Shown here: positions 53,001-57,535 of the stretch, piece by piece
How the letters are laid out: each line of letters opens with the position of its first letter
Numbering within the stretch: the stretch's first letter is position 1
From: Ruaniaceae bacterium KH17
GTDB taxonomy: Bacteria > Actinomycetota > Actinomycetes > Actinomycetales > Actinomycetaceae
Direction of reading: 5' to 3'
DNA length: 57,535 bases
Assembly: GCA_900199505.1 (NCBI GenBank)
Contig: FZQV01000016.1
Span: 1-57,535, forward strand
Made by a program: the position numbers and the translations under genes
Notes under the pieces: generated by a model
Told to the model about the DNA's origin: nothing
What the model saw: only the letters and a program-made list of their open reading frames with translations
Databases searched by the model: none

Positions 53001-53269
53001 GCGGTGCGGCCCGCGATTGCCGCGGGATCGAAAGACCCGGTCACGTGAATCCAGGCGCAGTCCAACTTGCGACCCCACGCGGCGCCCGCGCGCAGTGGCT
53101 CCCACGGGTAATCGCTGAGTTCAGCAAACGGGATGGGTTCGGCGGAACGCACGATCTGGGCGTCGAGCTGCACCACCGTGGTGAACACCTGCGTCCGGAT
53201 CCGCTTCAACTGCCGGAAGCGTGCGGGCTGGCGAGCCACGGCACCGAGGAAAGACTCAGCATCTCTCAT
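50099..53269 (-). CDS. GH38 alpha-mannosidase with a linker built from palindromic repeats
   Basis: The 1056-residue glycosidase removes alpha-mannose from glycans. The catalytic domain has GHGHLDMAWLWPLRETRRK (metal His/Asp) and the nucleophile Asp358 in LCWLPDTFGYSG, followed by the helical bundle and the GH38 C-terminal beta domains. Between the catalytic part and LANDRLALAFGANGEI (about residues 650-715) sits an unusual stretch, FCAEGEARSRRTQGIVA... and PRWLSEESETSEIETIA, encoded by a type-1 and a type-2 palindromic element in frame. No signal peptide is present, so it acts in the cytosol. ATG 53269 is chosen because TACGCT (53276-53281) lies 6 nt upstream; a longer frame reads into the repeat outside the gene. 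Confidence 0.92.
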   Translation of the reverse strand: MRDAESFLGAVARQPARFRQLKRIRTQVFTTVVQLDAQIVRSAEPIPFAELSDYPWEPLRAGAAWGRKLDCAWIHVTGSFDPAAIAGRTASVLFGLRGEALIHSPDGALLDGVNSVWIERELPDAHGKWRPIRNLDLSTGRVDFFADAAYNGFLIYDVGRAVFHGATVAIRDDDAHDLYYDYLTLVVLADQTDDTHLAAEIWTALDKADDAVGRKDHTAARAELAPLLARPSESEFAYKAIGHGHLDMAWLWPLRETRRKAARTYTRQLNSIGERPDFIYGTSQPQQLAWMKAEHPELYARIKEAVAGGRIELQGAFWVEPDTNLPSGESLVRQALIGRRFLEEEFGIDEMRLCWLPDTFGYSGNLPQILKKSGMDWFQTIKLSWNKTNTFPHRSFHWRGIDGSQVLVHMPPEGNYNSRADAESLLVGVTQYPEAELGTALLAYGFGDGGGGPGEFHHESLARVKNLRGLPRVEFSSAADFFRDLETRGVSHVHDGELYLELHQGTYTTQAAGKRHNRVVERMLHEIEALSAITGEDSRSALEGVWREVLLLQFHDILPGSSIGRVYREANDSYESIERELAEYSAKLLARLPRGTSAPTRRVREPHAPEVPDLRTVGPTALNLTSFPRSEYLKHDGEWFRAEVAPYAAAKLTEFSSFCAEGEARSRRTQGIVAAPELDPATPRRMTHRSISAGGATPRWLSEESETSEIETIAREYHHGLDSVPLRSTHELANDRLALAFGANGEITSCRSLDTGEEIAGAGLNRLVLHKDNYQFPWDAWDVDEGYLDREPRPLRLVRAETFRDGPTLVRRQLLGLSGVVVDQRVVLTEGSPVVEFQTRVNWKATHRMLRAEFRPTHYGPTAKCEIQFGHIERVTTERDSIEKAQFEICAHKWIATEDATGGFAVLNDSKYGHRAKNGLLSLNLLRAPTFPDKRADRGVHHFTYAFMPFTDLADVVREGYRLNNPLIVDEGVAFGSVASSSNPGVVIETIKPAEDGNGVILRLYESLGTPCTTALATTLPHGTARFTNLLEHDEDPADLGALTFSPFEIKTVRLS
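51133..51176. repeat. Type-2 palindromic element inside the mannosidase gene
   Basis: The 44-bp element starts TGGTTTCGA and ends GCTCAACCAACGA, as in the ABC-F copy, with a different middle. It is read in frame as RWLSEESETSEIETI. Confidence 0.7.
51210..51302. repeat. Type-1 palindromic element inside the mannosidase gene, copy C
   Basis: A 93-bp element (exactly 31 codons) has GTCATCCTGCGCGGAGTCGC at the left end and GCGCAGAATGAC at the right. It keeps the frame of the mannosidase and encodes SFCAEGEARSRR and what follows to RRMT. Confidence 0.85.
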
Positions 53270-53288
53270 GGACCAAGCGTAGTGTCCC

Positions 53289-53382
53289 GTCATTCTGCGC
53301 GGTGCGTAGTGGAGTCGCTGAATCCAGCGCGGGAACTCGGCTGATGGATCCCGCGATCCGCTGGCGCGGCCGCAGGATGGCC
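53289..53382. repeat. Type-1 palindromic element, copy D
   Basis: It starts GTCATTCTGCGCGG, carries TAGTGGAGTCGCTGAATCCAG, and ends with the decayed CGCAGGATGGCC. It lies 20 nt upstream of the mannosidase start codon, next to its promoter. Confidence 0.75.
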
Positions 53383-53395
53383 AGAAATTGACTGA

Positions 53396-53462
53396 GCCCC
53401 CGGCGCTCGGGGGGAAGGATGCAGGGAGGAGCATCCGTCCACACGCTCACAGCGCCGGGGGC
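53396..53462. other. Two-stem structured element in the mannosidase-PMT gap
   Basis: An outer 12-bp stem (GCCCCCGGCGCT with AGCGCCGGGGGC) encloses an inner hairpin GGATGC/GCATCC with an 8-nt loop. CTTT follows on the plus strand. The remaining 195 nt to the PMT stop hold only a weak CTGGGA/TCCCATCCAG stem. It may be a terminator of PMT (minus strand) or a small RNA. Confidence 0.5.
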
Positions 53463-53656
53463 CTTTCACCAGTCAGCCGGACCAATAAAGGCCCGAATCT
53501 CGAACCGAAGGTCGAGACTGGGAGCCGGTGTCGAGGCGACTCCCATCCAGCCGATCCTACGAATCCCCTCAGAAGCTTGGATCAACTGGTAGTAACTACT
53601 CTGCTGGCCGAAGCTGGGAAAACCCTGAGAAGCGCCCTCGGGTTGCCTGGCAGTTT

Positions 53657-55363
53657 TCACCACTTCGGAAGTAGCCGCAGGCCCTGATACCACCACTCGG
53701 GAACCGGGAACGCCGTCCACACCGGCAGATAAATCAGCCCGACGGCGATCACGAGGGTCACCACGGCCACGTAGACCTTCCAGCCGATCGCCTGGGTGTA
53801 GGAGTCCGAGGCGCGCAGGCGCACCGGTTGCGGCCCCGCCGAGATGGCGGCCGCATACGGCGAGGGTGGGGCGCCGAGCGTGATCTGCTGGGTGAGCAGG
53901 CCGATCGCGAAGGTGAGCGCGAGTGCCACGAACGGCGTGATCACCACGGTGTAGAAGGTGAAAACTGTGGCGCGGGCGCCCAGGAGCCACGGCAGGTAAG
54001 TGCCGGCGTAGCCAGCGAGGATCAGCCAGGCGCGCAGGTCCTTGGTGCGCACGGCTACCGCGATCACCACGAACAGGGCGATGAACCCGAGCCACCAGAG
54101 CGCCGGGTTGCCCACGGAGGTGATCCGCATCATGCAGGTCTCTGTGACACAGAAGGCGCTCTCCGCGTTGTCGATCCGCTGGGAGTAGAAGTGTGTGGGG
54201 CGAATCTGGAGCAGCCAGCCCCATGGGTTCGAGAGCGCCGAGTGCTCGGACTGCAGGCCCACGTGGAAGCGGCCGATCCGCAACTGGAACTCCAGCCAGG
54301 AGTTGAAGGTGTCCGGCAGCCAGCCGCGGGGGACTGCCTCTCCGCTCTCGCGAAGGTTGGCCGCCCAGTTGTGGAGGTAGGCGCCGTCGTGCTGGAACCA
54401 GGAAAACCAGGAGGCCACGTACGCGGCCAGCGTGGCGGGGATCAGTGCGAGTGCCGCGGGGAAGCCGCCGCGCATGATGGCGCCCTGGATGGGCCAGCGG
54501 ATGCCGAGCGCGCGGCGCGAGACCACGTCATAGAGGAACGTGGCGATGCCGAACGCGGCGGCCACGTAGAACGCGGACCACTTCACGCCCGCGCCGAGGC
54601 CGAGGGTGATGCCGCAGGCCACCAGCCACCAGCGGACCCCGATTGCGGGCCCCCACGGGTCGTGTCTCGGATCGGGTTGTTTCGCGAGGGCGGCGGCTAA
54701 TCGCCGTCGGACAAAGAGATGGTCCATGAGGAGCATCCAGAATGCGGCCACGATGAAGAACGCGAGCAGTCCATCGAGGATCGCGACGCGGGACTGCGCG
54801 ATCGCCTCGCCGTCCAGCGTCACGAAGGCGGCGGCAGTGGAGGCGAGGAGTGGGTTGCCGAACAGCCGGAATGCGATCCGGCCCACCATCAGCACCGTGA
54901 GCACCCCTGCGAGGGCGACGGCGAAGCGCCAGCCGAGGCCGTTGTCCGCGCCGAAGAGGCGCATGCCCATAGCGATCAGCCATTTGCCCATGTCGCCGTG
55001 AACCACGAACGAAGCCTTATCCGTCATCTCGCGGTGATCGCCGCGGATGAAGAACTGGTGCGGGTTGTCCTCGTCCTTCACGTCCCAATCGGTGGCGAAG
55101 CCGAAGTGGTCGAGGGTGAAGGCGTCGCGCACGTAGTAGGTCTCGTCGAAGGCGATGTGGTGCGGATGGTCGAGGTTCGTCATCCGGATGACCGCGGCCA
55201 CACCGGTGACGGCGAGTGGGCCCGCCCAGCCCCAGATCCTTGTGCGTGTGGGCAGTGCGCGGATGTGGTGGACCATCGGGCCAGCGTCGTCGAGCCAACG
55301 GCGATACCGCTGCTCGGTGGACGCAACGCTGGGGAGCGTCAGGCGCGCGGAATCGACAGTCAC
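53657..55363 (-). CDS. pmt: Dolichyl/polyprenyl-phosphate-mannose protein mannosyltransferase
   Basis: The 568-residue GT39 enzyme has about ten membrane segments. The acidic motif HIAFDETYYVRD (Asp73-Glu74) lies in the first extracytoplasmic loop and is required for catalysis in this family. It transfers mannose from polyprenyl-phosphate-mannose to Ser/Thr of secreted proteins during export. Further typical parts are WRFAVALAGVLTVLMVGR and PWGWLLQIRPTHFYSQ. GTG 55363 follows TAGACT by 7 nt on the minus strand. The divergent pmt/rsmI arrangement is conserved in mycobacteria. A cytosolic alpha-mannosidase gene just downstream suggests mannose turnover, though the link is inferred. Confidence 0.93.
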   Translation of the reverse strand: MTVDSARLTLPSVASTEQRYRRWLDDAGPMVHHIRALPTRTRIWGWAGPLAVTGVAAVIRMTNLDHPHHIAFDETYYVRDAFTLDHFGFATDWDVKDEDNPHQFFIRGDHREMTDKASFVVHGDMGKWLIAMGMRLFGADNGLGWRFAVALAGVLTVLMVGRIAFRLFGNPLLASTAAAFVTLDGEAIAQSRVAILDGLLAFFIVAAFWMLLMDHLFVRRRLAAALAKQPDPRHDPWGPAIGVRWWLVACGITLGLGAGVKWSAFYVAAAFGIATFLYDVVSRRALGIRWPIQGAIMRGGFPAALALIPATLAAYVASWFSWFQHDGAYLHNWAANLRESGEAVPRGWLPDTFNSWLEFQLRIGRFHVGLQSEHSALSNPWGWLLQIRPTHFYSQRIDNAESAFCVTETCMMRITSVGNPALWWLGFIALFVVIAVAVRTKDLRAWLILAGYAGTYLPWLLGARATVFTFYTVVITPFVALALTFAIGLLTQQITLGAPPSPYAAAISAGPQPVRLRASDSYTQAIGWKVYVAVVTLVIAVGLIYLPVWTAFPVPEWWYQGLRLLPKW

Positions 55364-55419
55364 GGGGAAGAGTCTACGGAGTTTGCGCGCCCGGCCCCGT
55401 CATTGCACGCTCCCCGGTC

Positions 55420-55445
55420 GTTTGCCACTCACGTGAGTGGCAAAC
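55420..55445. repeat. Perfect 26-bp palindrome upstream of pmt
   Basis: The half-site is GTTTGCCACTCAC and the centre is ACGT. A second, 16-bp perfect core of the same palindrome (CCACTCACGTGAGTGG) follows at 55478-55493, 53 bp centre to centre. Both sit 57-130 nt upstream of the pmt start, so they may be operators. Confidence 0.7.
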
Positions 55446-55477
55446 GGCGCTGAATGGAGCTGGTTCCGGTCTCTTGC

Positions 55478-55493
55478 CACTCACGTGAGTGGG
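55478..55493. repeat. Second copy of the CACGTG-centred palindrome
   Basis: CCACTCACGTGAGTGG is identical to the core of the 26-bp palindrome at 55420-55445. The flanks match only on the left (TTG). Confidence 0.65.
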
Positions 55494-55506
55494 AGACGCC
55501 CGCGGG

Positions 55507-55955
55507 TGTGCCGTTCAGTCTGGGGATGGCGCGGATCTCCACGAGGCCTTGCTCATTCCACGCCCACCGGTGCGCCGTTCAGGCTGGGGATGGTGCGGAG
55601 TCTCTCGGTGCGTGCCCTCTGCGCTGGGCGTGGGCGTATCGTTCACGGCTGGGGGCGGCTGGTCGGCGCTCGGGCATTATCGGGCGGCCATACGTTCGAT
55701 CTGGCGGACACCCTGGTTATTGGGAAGCGGGATGTCCAAAAAGTGTACGTCCGGGTTCCCGGTGATTGGGGTAGGGCCTGGATTGAACGTTCGGGTTCCC
55801 GATAACGAGAGCGGAGGCGCTGGATCGAACGTTCGGGCTCCCGATAACGGTCCCGCGCGGTGCGGAGCCGTCGCCATCCCCAGCCTTTACCTGCATCCTG
55901 GAGCCGAGCGTGTTCCCGGGTAGCGGATACACCACGGTCCCCAGCCTTCCGCGCA
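55507..55955. repeat. Repeat island between pmt and rsmI
   Basis: No frame here has convincing coding character. It holds a GGCTGGGGATGG-type core at about 55516, 55579 and 55648 and inverted at 55873 and 55938. It also holds a 28-bp unit (GGATYGAACGTTCGGG start) repeated with 42-bp period at 55780 and 55822, with an inverted copy at 55677-55701. The 27 bp at 55628-55654 equal 13485-13511 after pstB. Confidence 0.65.
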
Positions 55956-56019
55956 TCGACGTTCCGTGGCTTCGACATCGCTGACGGCTCCACTCAGCGA
56001 ATTGCGGCAGGATGGGGGC

Positions 56020-56862
56020 ATGGGACGGATACTGCTGGCGGCCACGCCGATCGGTGACACCGGGGACGCCACGCCACGCCTGCGCGCAGCGCTCGAGACC
56101 GCCGAGGTGATCGCCGCCGAGGACACCCGCCGCCTACTGGACCTGTGCCGCCGGCTTGAGGTGACGCCGTCGGGCAAGATTGTGTCCCTCTACGAACACA
56201 ACGAAGAGGCGCGCTCTGCTGAGTTGGTGGCGGCTGCCGACGGCGGCGCCACGGTTTTGGTTGTGACCGATGCGGGCATGCCCACCGTTTCCGATCCCGG
56301 GTTCCGGCTCGTGGGCGCGGCGATTGCGGCGGGGGTGCACGTCTCGATCTTGCCAGGCCCGAGCGCGGTGCTTTCGGCGCTCGCGGTCTCCGGGATCGAG
56401 ACGGACCGGTTCTGCTTCGAGGGATTCCTGCCGCGCAAGGGCGGCGAGTTGCGGGCTGCTTTGCGCGAACTCGCGCAGGAGCGCCGGACCATGGTGTTCT
56501 TCGAATCGCCGAGGCGCGTGGGCGCCACGTTGGCGGCGATGGCGGAGGCGTTTGGGGCGGAACGCCGCGCGGCGCTCGCGCGCGAGCTGACCAAGACGCA
56601 TGAAGAGGTGCTGCGGGGTCCGCTCGGCGAGCTTGCGGAGCAGTGTGCCGACGGCGTGCTCGGCGAGGTCACGCTCATAGTGGCCGGGGCTGAGCCGGTG
56701 GTTGCCGAGGCGGTGGATCATGTGGCCGAGGTGCAGGCGCTGGTGGACTCCGGGACTCGGCTCAAGGACGCGACTGCCGCCGTGGCCGAGGCTCGCGGGC
56801 TCTCGCGGCGGGAACTCTACGAGGCCGTCCTCGCCGCGCGATCTGCCACGGATGCGAACTAG
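56020..56862 (+). CDS. rsmI: 16S rRNA (cytidine-1402-2'-O)-methyltransferase
   Basis: The 280-residue SAM enzyme of the tetrapyrrole-methylase fold methylates C1402 in the ribosomal decoding centre. Motifs in order are [12 protein letters not shown] at the N terminus, [44 protein letters not shown] and [13 protein letters not shown], then [18 protein letters not shown] 56020 follows CAGGAT by 6 nt, so the mRNA is probably leaderless; an in-frame ATG at 55966 lies upstream of that promoter. It converges with the isochorismatase-like gene, and the two stop codons share CTAG. Confidence 0.95.
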   Translation: MGRILLAATPIGDTGDATPRLRAALETAEVIAAEDTRRLLDLCRRLEVTPSGKIVSLYEHNEEARSAELVAAADGGATVLVVTDAGMPTVSDPGFRLVGAAIAAGVHVSILPGPSAVLSALAVSGIETDRFCFEGFLPRKGGELRAALRELAQERRTMVFFESPRRVGATLAAMAEAFGAERRAALARELTKTHEEVLRGPLGELAEQCADGVLGEVTLIVAGAEPVVAEAVDHVAEVQALVDSGTRLKDATAAVAEARGLSRRELYEAVLAARSATDAN

Positions 56863-57479
56863 TCGGTCGATTCAACCTCAGGGATCTTCGGGAACGCGTG
56901 AGAGGCGTCGTCGCTCGTAATGTAGCTGACCCCGGCCTCACGCATCTCTTCGCGCGCGGCCTCGCCCTGCGCGGCGTCCACGGGGACCGTGAGATCGGAG
57001 ATCACGCGGACCTGGAAACCGGCCTCGAGTGCGTCGAGCGCGGTCTCCTTCACGCAGTGTGACTCCGCGATTCCGACGACGTCCACGTCCTCGATCTCCG
57101 CCTCTTCGAGGATCGCATCGAGGTGGTGGCCGTCGTCGTCCTTGCCTTCGAACCCCGAGTAGGCGGCGGCGTACTGACCCTTCTTCACACTCGCGTTGAA
57201 CTCGAGCTCGGCGATCGCGGGGTGTAGTTCGGCCTCGTCGGTCCCGGCCACGCCGTGTGGGGGCCAGGTGTCCACGAAGTCGGGGGTCTCGGAGAAGTGT
57301 GCGCCCGGATCGATGTGCCAATCCTGGGTGGTCACGATGAGGTCGTAGAGCTCACCGTTGTCCTCAATGAACTCGGCGATGCGCTCGGCGACGGCGTTCC
57401 CGCCAGTCACCCCAAGGGCTCCGCCTTCGCAGAAGGTGGGCTGGGTCTGCTGAAGGTTTGGTTGAGTCCTTGACTGCAT
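56859..57479 (-). CDS. Isochorismatase/nicotinamidase-family protein with altered N terminus
   Basis: The 206-residue protein matches nicotinamidases: [13 protein letters not shown] near residues 15-27, metal ligands in [12 protein letters not shown] (Asp53, His55, His61), Lys100 in SVKKGQ, and the nucleophile Cys142 in [13 protein letters not shown]. The family normally starts with a strand ending in VDVQ, whose Asp completes the Asp-Lys-Cys triad. Here that position reads QQTQ and the first 12 residues are unlike the family. No upstream start restores it, because an in-frame TAG follows. It may be inactive, or the N terminus was rewritten by rearrangement. It would otherwise convert nicotinamide to nicotinate in NAD recycling. 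Confidence 0.75.
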   Translation of the reverse strand: MQSRTQPNLQQTQPTFCEGGALGVTGGNAVAERIAEFIEDNGELYDLIVTTQDWHIDPGAHFSETPDFVDTWPPHGVAGTDEAELHPAIAELEFNASVKKGQYAAAYSGFEGKDDDGHHLDAILEEAEIEDVDVVGIAESHCVKETALDALEAGFQVRVISDLTVPVDAAQGEAAREEMREAGVSYITSDDASHAFPKIPEVESTD

Positions 57480-57517
57480 GATTCCCGTGAGGGGGTCGTG
57501 TTGAGAGGATGGCTATC

Positions 57518-57535
57518 ATGCCGAAGATCTATACC
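57518..57535 (+). CDS. Start of an unidentified gene running off the window
   Basis: GAGAGG at 57503-57508 is followed 9 nt later by ATG 57518 and the codons MPKIYT, up to the right edge. ATG 57509 is also in frame. It is divergent from the nicotinamidase-like gene. Too little is visible to assign a function. Confidence 0.4.

Noticed and set aside
55489-55923. 144-codon plus-strand frame in the pmt-rsmI gap
   Set aside because: It runs through tandem and inverted repeats, has no recognisable domain or ribosome site, and its composition follows the repeats.

Overview
This is a high-GC window from an actinobacterium (Actinomycetota), probably a Micrococcales/Actinomycetaceae-type lineage. I cannot name the species. 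The evidence is the gene content: a GlnR-family regulator, RpfB-type resuscitation factors, a septum-formation lipoprotein, protein O-mannosyltransferase, a DUF2516 protein, a MutT1-type NUDIX/histidine-phosphatase fusion next to ppk, and pairs that also sit together in mycobacteria (pmt/rsmI, rpfB-ksgA-ispE, ppk-mutT1). At least a dozen genes look leaderless, with a TANNNT-like -10 hexamer 6-8 nt before the start codon.

Layout. 1-0.5 kb: the 3' end of an IS transposase and tRNA-Lys. 0.6-5.7 kb: an accessory patch (class V aminotransferase, DUF1697, unknown protein, HSL-type esterase, then a DUF4143 AAA ATPase preceded by four 22-bp repeats and followed by the broken 3' end of a second esterase). 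5.8-18 kb: a phosphate district (ppk, mutT1-like, pstS-pstC-pstA-pstB, Pit and its DUF47 partner, GlnR-like regulator) with a clean 11-bp-periodic PHO box before pstS and a degenerate one before ppk. An MFS transporter and a septum-formation lipoprotein are embedded in it. 18-22 kb: nitrobindin-like protein, YgfZ, Rieske lipoprotein, DUF2516, dtd. 22-33.6 kb: clpC, pyruvate phosphate dikinase, two G5-domain wall hydrolases sharing an MtrA-like upstream motif, ksgA-ispE, and a small alarmone synthetase. 33.7-38.7 kb: Ca2+-type P-ATPase, meso-diaminopimelate dehydrogenase, and a decayed sugar ABC transporter behind a LacI-type operator. 38.8-46.2 kb: a fatty-acid/ETF locus (two acyl-CoA dehydrogenases, etfB, etfA and an unusual repeat-bearing membrane cytochrome b) divergent from a TetR regulator. 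46.3-57.5 kb: HAD phosphatase, HHH protein, ABC-F ATPase, MarR regulator, GH38 alpha-mannosidase, PMT, a repeat island, rsmI and an isochorismatase-like protein.

The most unusual signals are: (1) small palindromic elements of at least two families, found both between genes and in frame inside protein linkers (GH38 mannosidase, ABC-F, and a third type in KsgA); (2) the 4 x 22-bp array overlapping the promoter of the AAA ATPase; (3) an etfB-etfA-cytochrome b operon whose cytochrome carries three copies of a GLPR..GG..WP motif and may be the membrane acceptor for ETF; (4) a possible structured RNA in the phosphate district complementary to the pstS-pstC junction; (5) a 0.5-kb repeat island between pmt and rsmI. 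All functional statements are inferred from sequence reading alone; no database search was run.
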